Program-made: the position numbers and the translations under genes
In this document: piece by piece, positions 35,795 through 45,054 of the stretch
How the letters are laid out: each line of letters begins with the position of its first letter
Numbering within the stretch: position 1 is the stretch's first letter
Assembly: GCF_002896965.1 (NCBI RefSeq)
Contig: NZ_LYMM01000014.1
Location: forward strand, 1 to 64,000
Direction: 5' to 3'
From: Novosphingobium guangzhouense
GTDB lineage: Bacteria > Pseudomonadota > Alphaproteobacteria > Sphingomonadales > Sphingomonadaceae
DNA length: 64,000 bases
The notes under the pieces: generated by a model
The model's input: the letters and a program-made list of their open reading frames with translations, nothing else
What the model was told of the DNA's origin: nothing
Database searches by the model: none

Positions 35795-38700
35795 GGATCT
35801 CGACGCTCTTTAAACGTCGGATCTCCGTCCGCAGGGCCATGATCTCGATCCATCAACAATCGACCCGAACTCAGAATCGATGATTGTTCCATCGACGTGA
35901 GTGGGGCGGTAAGCTGCATAGTACCGCGGCCGGAATCTGCTTGCTCTAGGTAACGATTTCGAAGTCCCTGATTGCCGAGAACTCCGTCGCTCAATCCTTT
36001 TGCAAATGTCTCCTCAGGACGTCCCGAACGGGCCGCGGCCTTCTCTGCGGACGCGATCACCTCACGAACGTCGTAGTTGACAATGTCCATCGATGACTGT
36101 GCCGAAACGGTTGCAGCGCCTCGATCGGAGATATCCATTCCCACCTTGCCACTTAGCGATCCCACGGCGTTTCCGGAACTTCCCGAATTATCGTCCTTGC
36201 CCTTGTCCTTGGCTTTGCCGCCACTGCTTACGCCTCTGCTCGCCGTTGCTGAGAGATCCCCAGATACGCTCTCAGTGTTTGACGTCTGATGGTCTGCGTT
36301 TCGGGAAAGCGACCTTTGCCATCCCGTCTGCGCGATGATCGCGGTGACGTCGCGTTCCAGCGTATCGGCCACCTGGGGCTTTAGCCTCCAGTTGCCCCGC
36401 CGATCCATTTCGAACCCGCCGCGAAGCCAGTTGGCCATGGCAGCCTGACCCTCCGGGCCACTGCCAAGGAAATGCTCGATCGTGTCGGGGCCGGCCTGTT
36501 TGCCGGCCTCGAAGCGCGTGCTGGTGTCATTGCGCGCGGACCGGCTGAACCCGGTGCTGCTCGAGACGAGCAGATCGTTGTGCGCGAAACTGAAGCGCGC
36601 ATGCCCGCCATTGGCGATGGCGCCGAGCTGGCTTTCGTTGATGAGACCGCCGCGCCACATCTGCGCCGCGAGTTCGGGTGTCAGGTTGAGACTGACATCG
36701 CCATTCTGGTCCATGGCGATCTGGCGCTTCGACATTGCGACACCATGCGCGCGCAGCAGCGCCTGGGTGCGGGTGAGGCGCTCCCGCTCGACGATCCCGG
36801 TCAGGCGCTCGTTGCGCGCACGATCGGCGATACCTTCCGCGCCGCCCTCGGCCATGTCGACCTGGTTGCCAGCGGTACCGGCCAGCGCGCGGATGAAGGC
36901 ATCGAGACGCGCAGCTTCCCGAACCGATGCTCCGGCCGCCGCAGCCCCTTCGGCAAAGCCGGCATTATCCGCCTGCCGCCGCTGCTCTCCGATCTGCGCA
37001 TTGCTGCGCACCCCGTCGGGCCCGATCTCGCGCTGGGCGTCGAGCTTGCCCGACCGCTCGGCGAAGTCGTAGCCCGCAGCCTCCCGCGTGCGCCCATAGA
37101 CGCTGGTGCCTTCACGCGCCGCCTCGGCACTCGCGCCATCGGCCGTGCCGACCTGGACCGCGGCATTGTAACTTTCCAGCGCGCGCAGCACTTGCGCTTC
37201 GCTCCGCCCGGTCGCGCGGGAAAGTTGGCTGATCGCGGTCGATCGCGCCTCGCCCGAGAGAGCATTGATGAAGCCGATGCGACGGCTGGTCTCGGTTACG
37301 GAGAGGCCGAGCATACCCGCAGCCTGGCGCTGACCCTGGTTGCCGCCGGTGCGATGCGCCTGCTCGGTCGCGACATTGCCGCGCTCGACGGCGGCGACCC
37401 GGTTCCCCGCATAGTCGCGTCGGCCCTCCATCGCCCCGATCTGCGTCTCAGCTGCGGTCAGGTCATTGCGCAGCATCTGCTCCTGGTCGAACGCATTGGC
37501 GGTCAGCTTGGCGAAGGTCGGATCGGCGCCTGCCTGCCCGATCACGGTGGAGGCCTTTAGCGCCGCATCCTTCGCGTCATAGCCGCTGCGCTCAAAGTGC
37601 CGCTGTGCGCCCGACTGCATCATCTCGTAGGCTTGGCTGTCGCCGAAGGCCTTCCACTGCACCATGTTCTGCGCGAAGGCGGCAAAGGCCCGCTCGCCGG
37701 GCTGTCCTTCCCCGAAATACGTCGTGCCAAGCTTGCGCAAGGCATCGCCCTGGGCGAAGTTATGGATGGCCGATGTCGCGGCATTGGCGCGAACCGCGTG
37801 GGCCGTCGCCGGATCGCTGAGGTCCCGCCCGGCGAGGGCAGGGGCGAGGCCACCCAGTTCGCGCGCGGCGTCGGTCCGGCCAAGCCCAAACGCGGCAGTC
37901 CCGCTCGCGCCGCCGCCCTGTTCGCCGAGCACGGTGCCGGAGGAGCCGAATGCCCGGTCGAGACCGAAACTGCTGCGCTCGCCGAAGTCGCCGAACCCGG
38001 AGGACGCCGATCGCCGCGCAGCCGTGCCGCTCGCCGACGCCTGCGCTTCAAGCGCCGAGGCGTAGCCCTCGCTGGTCCCGACCGTCGCCGCTGCCATGCT
38101 GCCCTGGCCCTGGACCCCGAGCATGCCCGAGGTGAAGGCGGTGAACATGTTGCCCGAGAAGCGGAAGACCGTGAACACGAACGCGCCCGCCAGGCCAGCG
38201 GCTGCTGTACGGAACGAGCCGAAGATCGCGAGTGCTTTCATCGCCGCCGAAGGCGCGAGAATCCAGCTGTCGGCGGCGACACTGGTCGCGCGCAGTTCGG
38301 CCAGAACGTCCATCGCGCGGCCGAGGGTCAGCTGGTAGATGCCGGCATCGATCACGCCCCACAGCGCGACGAAGACGAAGAGGCCGAGCGCGAAACTCGC
38401 GACCCTGAGGTTGATCGGCGTCAGGATGAAGAGCAGCGCGATCGGCATCATCATCAGCATGATCGCGAAGACCGAGGCGCGGATGGTCGGCATCCACTCG
38501 TTGGCGGTCGAGAGCGTGGCGAGCCCGTTGGACTCGATCGCGCGGTTGGCCATCACCCGTGCGGTCGCCGCCGGCGAATCCTCGAACAGGACGTCGCCCA
38601 CGGTCTGGCCGAGCAGGATGTTGGTGAGGAACTTCTGCCGGTTCATCGCTTGCCCCAGCATCATATCGCCCAGGCCGTCGATCTGCTGGCGGCAGCGATC

Positions 38701-39546
38701 GCGCTGGGCCGTCTGGGTCACGTCGAAGCCGGTGCGCGCGCAGACCTGGTCGCTGTAGGCATCGAGCAGCGTGGAATCCGACAGACGCTCGGAAATGTGG
38801 TTCCATGCCGCCTCGCAGCTCACTGTCGTTCCCGCCTTGTCGCTCGCCGTGAACACGGTCGAGAAGGTTGCCGGCCCGGCCATCGCTGCGAAAGAGGCGG
38901 GAAGGTCGGTCGAGGTCCGGAAGAGCTGGTCGTCGTCGACGCCGTAGGCCGGGGAGACGCGCGCCACCGGATAGCACTGGCGCACATAGTCCTTCACCGT
39001 CGCATCGAGGAAGGTGTCGACCATCGGGCTACGCGGAGACACCGCGTTCAGGAAGAGGTCGAACGCGTGACCACCTGCTCCGAACTCCAGCTTGGCGTTG
39101 GGTTCGGTGGTGTTGTCGTCGATCGTCTCGGCAAGCGCCCGCTCCATCAGATTGGTGACGCCCGCGACCAGCACGATGAGATTGGGGACATCGCCCACCG
39201 GCTGGTAGGCGTTGCGAACTCGGTCGTAGACATGGACCGTGCCGGTAGTGGCGATCAACCCGGCGAACAGGCCGATGCCGACCAGCATCTGGAAGCCAAA
39301 GGCGACGAGCCCCATGCCCGAGCCCCGGATGCTGGCGATCACCGCGCCGAAGGCGATGCCCGCCACCGCGATGATCACCACCAGCGTCTCGTAGCGCGGA
39401 TCGCCGAAGATCATCGCGATCAGGTGAAACGCATCGACGGTCTCGGAAAAGCCGTCCCAGGTGTAATAGCTGGAATCGATCGCCAGCGCGGGCGTCGCGA
39501 CAAGCGAGCCGGCGAGGGCAATCAGCAGGCGAAGGAGGGAGCGCAT
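35791..39546 (-). CDS. traG: TraG, F-type conjugation mating-pair stabilisation protein
   Basis: A 1251-residue inner-membrane protein. It has a signal-like first helix, membrane helices at about 45-65 and 75-95 (IIAVAGIAFGAVIAS, MLVGIGLFAGLIAT), further helices between 340 and 480 (AIMLMMMPIALLFIL, FVFVALWGVIDAG), and then a long hydrophilic Gly/Ala/Ser-rich periplasmic or cytoplasmic part. This is the TraG_N layout of F-like systems, where it serves pilus assembly and mating-pair stabilisation. ATG 39546 is chosen because GTGAGG lies six bases upstream; GTG 39558 overlapping the traH stop is possible. Confidence 0.88.
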   Translation of the reverse strand: MRSLLRLLIALAGSLVATPALAIDSSYYTWDGFSETVDAFHLIAMIFGDPRYETLVVIIAVAGIAFGAVIASIRGSGMGLVAFGFQMLVGIGLFAGLIATTGTVHVYDRVRNAYQPVGDVPNLIVLVAGVTNLMERALAETIDDNTTEPNAKLEFGAGGHAFDLFLNAVSPRSPMVDTFLDATVKDYVRQCYPVARVSPAYGVDDDQLFRTSTDLPASFAAMAGPATFSTVFTASDKAGTTVSCEAAWNHISERLSDSTLLDAYSDQVCARTGFDVTQTAQRDRCRQQIDGLGDMMLGQAMNRQKFLTNILLGQTVGDVLFEDSPAATARVMANRAIESNGLATLSTANEWMPTIRASVFAIMLMMMPIALLFILTPINLRVASFALGLFVFVALWGVIDAGIYQLTLGRAMDVLAELRATSVAADSWILAPSAAMKALAIFGSFRTAAAGLAGAFVFTVFRFSGNMFTAFTSGMLGVQGQGSMAAATVGTSEGYASALEAQASASGTAARRSASSGFGDFGERSSFGLDRAFGSSGTVLGEQGGGASGTAAFGLGRTDAARELGGLAPALAGRDLSDPATAHAVRANAATSAIHNFAQGDALRKLGTTYFGEGQPGERAFAAFAQNMVQWKAFGDSQAYEMMQSGAQRHFERSGYDAKDAALKASTVIGQAGADPTFAKLTANAFDQEQMLRNDLTAAETQIGAMEGRRDYAGNRVAAVERGNVATEQAHRTGGNQGQRQAAGMLGLSVTETSRRIGFINALSGEARSTAISQLSRATGRSEAQVLRALESYNAAVQVGTADGASAEAAREGTSVYGRTREAAGYDFAERSGKLDAQREIGPDGVRSNAQIGEQRRQADNAGFAEGAAAAGASVREAARLDAFIRALAGTAGNQVDMAEGGAEGIADRARNERLTGIVERERLTRTQALLRAHGVAMSKRQIAMDQNGDVSLNLTPELAAQMWRGGLINESQLGAIANGGHARFSFAHNDLLVSSSTGFSRSARNDTSTRFEAGKQAGPDTIEHFLGSGPEGQAAMANWLRGGFEMDRRGNWRLKPQVADTLERDVTAIIAQTGWQRSLSRNADHQTSNTESVSGDLSATASRGVSSGGKAKDKGKDDNSGSSGNAVGSLSGKVGMDISDRGAATVSAQSSMDIVNYDVREVIASAEKAAARSGRPEETFAKGLSDGVLGNQGLRNRYLEQADSGRGTMQLTAPLTSMEQSSILSSGRLLMDRDHGPADGDPTFKERRDP

Positions 39547-39554
39547 GACGGACC

Positions 39555-41003
39555 TCACCGGTTACGATTGGCGTTGGCGCCCGCGGCATCGCGGGCGTCG
39601 CGGTCGCGCTGGCGCAGGACCCCGGCATAGCTCGCGGAGAGGTTCGCCTGGTTCATCGCGGCCATGTAGGACTGGCGCATCTGCGCGCGCTGGCGCAGCA
39701 CCTCGTCCCGGAGTTCGCGAAGCTGCTCGATACCCTTGGTGAGAATCCGCGTCTGGCACACGTTCGTGTTCTCGGCATCGGCCGCGCCCGCCGTGGTGAC
39801 GCCGCGCTCGGCGTTCTGGAGGGCGAAGTCGATCGAACGGGTCAAGTCGTTGAGCATCTGGTAGGCGAGGGTGAGGGCGACCAGTTCGTCGGTGTCGGCG
39901 ATCACGCTGTCGGTCAGGCCCTGGCGGACGCCCCATTCAAGCAGGCGATAGACTGGCAGGGTCCGCACGTTGGCGACAAACTGCTTCTCCTCGCTCGTCA
40001 GCGCCGAGCGGGTGCGGATCTTCGCGGCGACCGATTCCATCTTCTCGCGCGCCAGCACCAGCGCGCCGCGCCCGCTGCCGTTCACCGAACAGTCCGAGGC
40101 GGTGGCGGGAATGTTGAGCGCACGGGTCGGCACGCGGCCGGTCAGGAAATCGTCCGCGCTTTCGGTGTCCTGGTGCGGGCAGGCGGGAATGGCCGAGAAC
40201 ACCGGCACCTTGTCGTTCGCATCCCAGCGCATGTAGACGTCGCCGACCCGGGCCCGCATGACGCCCGCCCAGTCCGAAGCGCCGACTCGGGCGGCGGCAT
40301 GCGCGAGGAGCGAGCCGGTCTTGAAGATCTCGGTGACCTCCGCCGGGCAATTCTCGAGCGCGTCCTTCAGGTCCTCGGTCGGATTGCCCTTGTTCGCCTG
40401 GATCTTCTCGCGGCTCTGCTGCCAGCTGTTGGCATAGCCCTCGCGGATCGACTTGTAGCCGGTCATCTCCTCGAGGATCCCCGACATGTTGTCGTCGCCC
40501 TTGGCGATCTGAACCATGCGGTTGGCAAGACGGCAGTCGTTCACCTGGATCGAGTTCAGGTAATTGGTCGCGGCCTCCATCTTTGAAATTATATTCCCCA
40601 TCTTCTCGTCGAGGGTTTCCAGCAGATACTGGAAGGCGACTGCGGGCGCGGCCTGGAGGATCGTCTCCAGCTTCTCGACGAGATATTCCGGATCGAGGAA
40701 CGACATACCGCCGAGGAACATGTCGATGCCGCCGCAGCCCGCCTTCACCTTGGGGAGCGTCAGGCTCATGAGATAGTCGTCATGGACATCGACCCGGCCC
40801 GACATCCCGCCCGCGGTCACGTAGCCGCGGGTCTGGTCCTCGAAACTTCCGGGCGATGTGTAGGTGACATTGTCGAACCAGCTTTCTGCCCAGCTCTGCG
40901 CATGGGCGGGAACCGCTTGGCCGCACGACGCGACCACCAGGAAGAGTACTAAGGCAGGAGCGCGACGGTTCAGGCGGCGTGGATTACATTCCATGGCGGG
41001 CAT
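39555..41003 (-). CDS. traH: TraH, F-type pilus assembly protein
   Basis: A 482-residue periplasmic protein: signal peptide (about 13-33, LVLFLVVASCGQAVPAHAQS), GYVTAGGMSGRVDV, the conserved KAGCGGIDMFLGG, NDCRLANRMVQ, and a C-terminal coiled coil (about 420-475). TraH helps extend the F pilus and forms part of the outer-membrane-associated complex with TraF, TraU, TraW and TrbC. The stop overlaps the traG start region. Confidence 0.92.
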   Translation of the reverse strand: MPAMECNPRRLNRRAPALVLFLVVASCGQAVPAHAQSWAESWFDNVTYTSPGSFEDQTRGYVTAGGMSGRVDVHDDYLMSLTLPKVKAGCGGIDMFLGGMSFLDPEYLVEKLETILQAAPAVAFQYLLETLDEKMGNIISKMEAATNYLNSIQVNDCRLANRMVQIAKGDDNMSGILEEMTGYKSIREGYANSWQQSREKIQANKGNPTEDLKDALENCPAEVTEIFKTGSLLAHAAARVGASDWAGVMRARVGDVYMRWDANDKVPVFSAIPACPHQDTESADDFLTGRVPTRALNIPATASDCSVNGSGRGALVLAREKMESVAAKIRTRSALTSEEKQFVANVRTLPVYRLLEWGVRQGLTDSVIADTDELVALTLAYQMLNDLTRSIDFALQNAERGVTTAGAADAENTNVCQTRILTKGIEQLRELRDEVLRQRAQMRQSYMAAMNQANLSASYAGVLRQRDRDARDAAGANANRNR

Positions 41004-41040
41004 CCCGGTGAGGTGGAAAGGTGACGCGGCCCCGCCATGA

Positions 41041-41643
41041 TCAGCGTCCCTTCGGGTTGGAAGAGGAGGCCGGCGCCCTCACGCCGACGATCCCGGTGAA
41101 TTTGGACATGGCGCGTACGCTGACGGCGGTCCGCGCCCCGGTCAGCATCCGGGCCGCGAGCCAGGCGTTACGCGCGATATTCGGTGCATGGTCCGTGCCG
41201 ATGGCGATGGGCACCATGCGGTTCGGGTCCGTGGCAGCGCGGACCCATGCGACCGGGCTGCCGACCCAGGGGAGCCCCAGGCGCCCCGAGCGCAGCATCG
41301 CCTCCTCGGCGCCGATGGTCCGCACCTGCCAGCCATAGCGGGCGCGGAATGCGAGCAGCTTCGACCACAGATCGGCGCAGGGCAGGCAACCGGGCGCGGT
41401 GCTCATCTCGATCACATAGAGCGAGGCCTGGCCACGTAGCATGGTTTCGAAGTCGGGGGGAAAGGCGTGTGTGACCGGAGCGCGCGATAGCCACTGTCGC
41501 ATGTCGGCGGCGGTCGATACCGGGTGAATGGCGGCCCGCCTGGCGACGTCCCTGGTCCCCGTCTGCTGTGCTGAAGCCGGGTTCGCCGCGCAAAATCCTG
41601 CGGTGATCAGCAGGGCGTATCCAAGGCGCACGCGCAGCCTCAT
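41041..41643 (-). CDS. thioredoxin-fold transfer protein
   Basis: A 200-residue exported protein with a signal peptide (about 1-25, ending ANPASAQ) and a thioredoxin-like domain with CLPC (Cys86, Cys89) in EMSTAPGCLPCADLW, followed by YGWQVRTIGAEEA and LPWVGSP (cis-Pro region). It may keep disulfides of the cysteine-rich Tra proteins in order. Position next to traF and traH fits a TrbB-like role. The start overlaps the traF stop (ATGA). Confidence 0.75.
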   Translation of the reverse strand: MRLRVRLGYALLITAGFCAANPASAQQTGTRDVARRAAIHPVSTAADMRQWLSRAPVTHAFPPDFETMLRGQASLYVIEMSTAPGCLPCADLWSKLLAFRARYGWQVRTIGAEEAMLRSGRLGLPWVGSPVAWVRAATDPNRMVPIAIGTDHAPNIARNAWLAARMLTGARTAVSVRAMSKFTGIVGVRAPASSSNPKGR

Positions 41644-42533
41644 AGTTTAGGCTCCCGCACATCGATAAGATCGCCGCCGATCACGCGCGGATCGGTCGAG
41701 GAGACCGGCCCATTGGCGAGCGCATCGAAGAAGCCGTCTTCCTCACCCGCGGCGGTCAGCCACTGCTCGGGCCGGATATCGCCGCTCAACAGCCGCACCG
41801 CCTGGTAGGCCATCTGCACGATGTTGGGGTATGTCTCGACGCCGGCGGCGATGACCATGCGCTGCGCGCTGTTCCGGCGAATGACCATGGTCGTCGGTGT
41901 CACCTCGACCCCGAAGCGCTGCCCAAGCTCAGGCTTGCGGTCGAGATCCATGAGGCTCACCTGCCAGCCCATCTCGTCCTGGAAGCGCTGGACGATCGGC
42001 CACTGCACACGGCAGTAGCCGCAGGACGCGCGCGCGAACATCACCAGCGCGAATTCTCCCGCCTTGGCGCGCAGATACTGCCGGCGCAGCTGGTCCTTCT
42101 GCGCGCCGAGCACATCGCGTGCTTCGCCGACCATCGGGTTCGCCGCCCTCGCATTGAGCTCGGGATGCGTGAGCATGGCGAGCTGGGTAACGCCCGCGAA
42201 GGCGCGGGCCTTGCGCCGCGCGAAGTCCTGCAGCCGCCAGAAGTCCGATACGGCCTCGACGGTAAGGACGGTTGCGGCATAGTCGCGCTGCTGCTCGATC
42301 AGCGTGCGGATCTTCGGCGGCGTCCAGGTCGCCAGTTCCGCCATCGGCGGGATCATCGGTTTCACCAGCGCGTCCGGATCAGCCTTCCCCTCCTTGGCCT
42401 TCTCCACCTCGGGCGGCGCCTCATACCACCAGTAGCCGTGGGTGCCGCTCTGCGCGCCTGCGCCGCCGGACGCTTGCGCCAGCACCGCCTGGGTGGGCAG
42501 CAACAGGGCGGCAAGGGCAAGCCGCCGTCTCAC
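41640..42533 (-). CDS. traF: TraF, F-type conjugation thioredoxin-like protein
   Basis: A 297-residue periplasmic protein: signal peptide (about 1-20), the HGYWWYEAPPE motif usual in TraF (about 32-41), and a C-terminal thioredoxin domain with CGYC (Cys171, Cys174) and EVTPTTMVI (cis-Pro). Many F-type TraF proteins have lost the CXXC; here it is present, so the protein could be redox-active. The GTG start (42533) overlaps the peptidase stop (GTGA). Confidence 0.9.
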   Translation of the reverse strand: MRRRLALAALLLPTQAVLAQASGGAGAQSGTHGYWWYEAPPEVEKAKEGKADPDALVKPMIPPMAELATWTPPKIRTLIEQQRDYAATVLTVEAVSDFWRLQDFARRKARAFAGVTQLAMLTHPELNARAANPMVGEARDVLGAQKDQLRRQYLRAKAGEFALVMFARASCGYCRVQWPIVQRFQDEMGWQVSLMDLDRKPELGQRFGVEVTPTTMVIRRNSAQRMVIAAGVETYPNIVQMAYQAVRLLSGDIRPEQWLTAAGEEDGFFDALANGPVSSTDPRVIGGDLIDVREPKL

Positions 42534-43126
42534 AGTAGCTTCTCCATCCGCGTCAGACGATCGATCGCGACCGGCCCGTAATAGCGGCTGTCGTATCCAT
42601 CGGGATGCTGCGATCCGACGAAGATCATGCCCTCGGGAATGTGCGTGATGCCCGGGTGCCAGTGCGTCAGCGCCTTGCCGCCGCGGCCGACCGGCTTGCT
42701 GACGCCCATCAGGCGGCCGTTGCAATAGTACCAGCCATTGCCGGGCTGCCCGAGGCGACCAGCCTTCTCGATCATGACGATCGGCTCGCCCGGCATGCAC
42801 AGCGCATATTTGGTGACATGGACGGGCCTTGGACCCGCCACCGGGTCCGACAGCATGAACGATACGAGATCGCCGCGCCCGATAGGGCCGGGCGCGCGAT
42901 GCACCACCCAGGCATCGATCGACGGGGTCATCACCAGCGTCATGTGCGGCATCGCCCACCAGGCGAAGAGACCGATCGGGAGGACGATACCGTAAGCCTT
43001 GAACAGCTGCGCGGGGCGCGCCGGCTGGCCAAGGCCACTGGCGCCGAGCGCCACGGCGGCGCGCAGCGGCAGATCCATGGCCTCGCGCCAGAGCCGCTTA
43101 CCGGCGCGCCAGGCGAGCGAGAGCAT
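42530..43126 (-). CDS. S26 signal peptidase of the transfer system
   Basis: A 198-residue membrane peptidase of the TraF(IncP)/LepB type. It has a basic N-terminus, one membrane helix (about 45-66), catalytic Ser69 in MTPSIDAW, Lys106 in VTKYALCMPGE, and box E (GMIFVGSQHPDGYDSRYYGP). It probably matures the pilin or other Tra precursors. ATG 43126 is chosen for the strong GAGGAGGT upstream; it lies 29 bases inside trbC. Confidence 0.88.
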   Translation of the reverse strand: MLSLAWRAGKRLWREAMDLPLRAAVALGASGLGQPARPAQLFKAYGIVLPIGLFAWWAMPHMTLVMTPSIDAWVVHRAPGPIGRGDLVSFMLSDPVAGPRPVHVTKYALCMPGEPIVMIEKAGRLGQPGNGWYYCNGRLMGVSKPVGRGGKALTHWHPGITHIPEGMIFVGSQHPDGYDSRYYGPVAIDRLTRMEKLL

Positions 43127-43988
43127 TCCGCACCTCCTCTCCGCCGCTGAGGCGGCCATATTCCTCGAGCAGCCCGGTAAGCGCCGCGTCGCCGAACACG
43201 AGATGCGGCGCGCGCAGGAGCACTTCGTCGCGCTCGCAATAGGGCTGGGTGGGATCGCCGGGCACCATCGCCAGCGCGGGTACCCGCGTGACGCCATGCT
43301 GGCGGAAGACCAGCGGATCGACGATCAGCTGCACATCGCGCATGGCGCAGGCGGGACCGTCGCAGCCCGGGTCTATGCGCAGGATCGCCGCCGACAGTTT
43401 CGCCATCGGCGCGACCTGCCGCATTCCGCCTGGCATCCCCCGAAACGCCATGACCCCGCCGACGCGCGCAAGTTGGCCCGCATACGTCCGCAGCGTCGCA
43501 ACCGGCATCGCGGACGACACGAACAGCACCGGCACCCAGCGCTTCTCACTACCAGCGGAGACCACGCCGGCCAGCGCTGCGGCTTCGGGCTGTTCCAGTC
43601 CCAACGCCTGGGCGACGCGGCGACTGGCAGCTTCCCGCTCGGCGGCGAGCGCTTCGCGCGCCGCCGCGACATCCGCTTCCGCCCGTTTGACCATGGCAGG
43701 ATCCGTCTTGCGGCGTTGGATACCTTCGAAAGCGCGGCGCTGTGTCGCGGCGTCAGGCTTCGCGCGCAGAACGGGCGAGGGGACCGCGGTGGCCTTCACC
43801 TTGCCGGCTGCGCGCTTGAGGCGCTCCATCGCTTCCGCGCCCTGTTCCTGGATCCGCGTGCGGGCGTTCTCCGGCTGTGCCTGCCCGGTCGCGGCCGGCG
43901 GCTCGCTTGCACCTGCCCCTATGGGGACACAGGCGAGGCAAGCCACGAGGAGGGCGCGCCTAGTTGCTGATCGTCTGCATATAGGCAT
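43098..43988 (-). CDS. trbC: TrbC, F-type pilus assembly protein
   Basis: A 296-residue protein with an N-terminal signal (RRALLVACLACVPIGAGAS), a charged helical region (about 40-140), then the F-type TrbC domain (VPVLFVSSAMPVATLRTYA, GGVMAFRGMPGG, IDPLVFRQHGVTRVPALAM-like segment). TrbC works with TraW and TraU in the periplasm. The start lies within the end of the upstream gene (29-base overlap). Confidence 0.88.
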   Translation of the reverse strand: MPICRRSATRRALLVACLACVPIGAGASEPPAATGQAQPENARTRIQEQGAEAMERLKRAAGKVKATAVPSPVLRAKPDAATQRRAFEGIQRRKTDPAMVKRAEADVAAAREALAAEREAASRRVAQALGLEQPEAAALAGVVSAGSEKRWVPVLFVSSAMPVATLRTYAGQLARVGGVMAFRGMPGGMRQVAPMAKLSAAILRIDPGCDGPACAMRDVQLIVDPLVFRQHGVTRVPALAMVPGDPTQPYCERDEVLLRAPHLVFGDAALTGLLEEYGRLSGGEEVRNALARLARR

Positions 43989-45054
43989 CGATCTTGTCCT
44001 TCATGTCGATCTGGATTTCGCTCTGGGCACGCGCTTCGATCTCCTCGTAATATTCCGAGAGATCCATCTTGCTAAAATCGAGCGCCTGGAATTCTTCCGC
44101 CGTGAAGCCGCGGCAGTAAGGCTTCTTCGCCGTGCCCCAGCCCTTCGCGGCGAAGCTCTTGAGCTGCGGGCGCCCCTGTTCCTGGATGATGCGGCCGAGT
44201 TTGGTGTTGAAGCAGCAGTGGCCTTTCGCCTTCTGCACGCAGATGCCCAGGATCTTCGAGGAGCAATAGCTGCCGACCTCATGGCACATCCCCGAGCCGC
44301 GCAGCATGCCCACTTCCATGTCCTCCTGGTCGCAGCCCTGCAGCAGCACCTCGATCATGAAATTGACGGCAAGGCTGATCGCGATCGAGGTGGGATCGAT
44401 GCCGACGATGATCGCGTTCGCCCCCGCACTTGCTGCCTGGCTTGCCGTCGCCCCCGCCTTGAAGGCGGTGTAGGCCGCTTTGAGCCCCGTGAAGACGCCC
44501 TTGGCGACGGCGATCTTGGTCGAGATCGACGAGATCGAACCGCCCATGCCGTCCTTGACGATCTTGCCCTTGTCCTTGCAGCAGTTCTGGAATGTGGTGC
44601 TGAGACCTGCGGGACGGCAGCGCGCGGCGCGGCCCGAAAATATCTCGATCGTCCCCAGGCAATTGCCGTCGGCATCGACTTCGCCATCGGCCTCGACCCC
44701 GGGATCGTCGAGCGCCGCTTCCTCGACGACGGGATTGGCACCGGTGTCGATGCAAGGGTTGGCAGAGCAGGCGGCTGCGCCGCCGCTCGCGGGAACCTCG
44801 CAGGCATATTGATCGCCGAGCGGGCAGTGAAGCGCACCTGCCGTGTCCGCCTCGCACGTCGTTTGGCCGATCGGGCACATCCATCCACCCGAAGCGGTCA
44901 GATGGCAGGTGGCCGTCTCGCCTTCGTCGGCCGCATCGCCGTTGCCGTCGAGATCAACGGCGCAAAGCTGCTGGGCGACGGCGCTCGCCGGGAACACCAG
45001 CACGCCGGTCATGAACAGCATGGCCGCTGCAAGGTGGGACCGCACGGCACTCAT
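43960..45054 (-). CDS. cysteine-rich conjugal transfer protein, TraN-like
   Basis: A 364-residue exported protein: signal peptide (about 10-28), an acidic Cys-rich region (CAVDLDGNGDAADEG, CPIGQTTCEADTAG, CPLGDQYACE), a central hydrophobic Ala/Gly region (about 190-235), and a second Cys-rich part (CSSKILGICVQKAKGHCCFN, WGTAKKPYCRGFTAEEF). The last part resembles the C-terminal Cys-rich region of TraN. It follows traN by an ATGA overlap, so the usual single TraN may be split over two genes here. Confidence 0.72.
   Translation of the reverse strand: MSAVRSHLAAAMLFMTGVLVFPASAVAQQLCAVDLDGNGDAADEGETATCHLTASGGWMCPIGQTTCEADTAGALHCPLGDQYACEVPASGGAAACSANPCIDTGANPVVEEAALDDPGVEADGEVDADGNCLGTIEIFSGRAARCRPAGLSTTFQNCCKDKGKIVKDGMGGSISSISTKIAVAKGVFTGLKAAYTAFKAGATASQAASAGANAIIVGIDPTSIAISLAVNFMIEVLLQGCDQEDMEVGMLRGSGMCHEVGSYCSSKILGICVQKAKGHCCFNTKLGRIIQEQGRPQLKSFAAKGWGTAKKPYCRGFTAEEFQALDFSKMDLSEYYEEIEARAQSEIQIDMKDKIDAYMQTISN

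Noticed and set aside
37597..39630. 677-codon plus-strand frame opposite traG
   Set aside because: Low-complexity Arg/His-rich translation antisense to TraG membrane domains.
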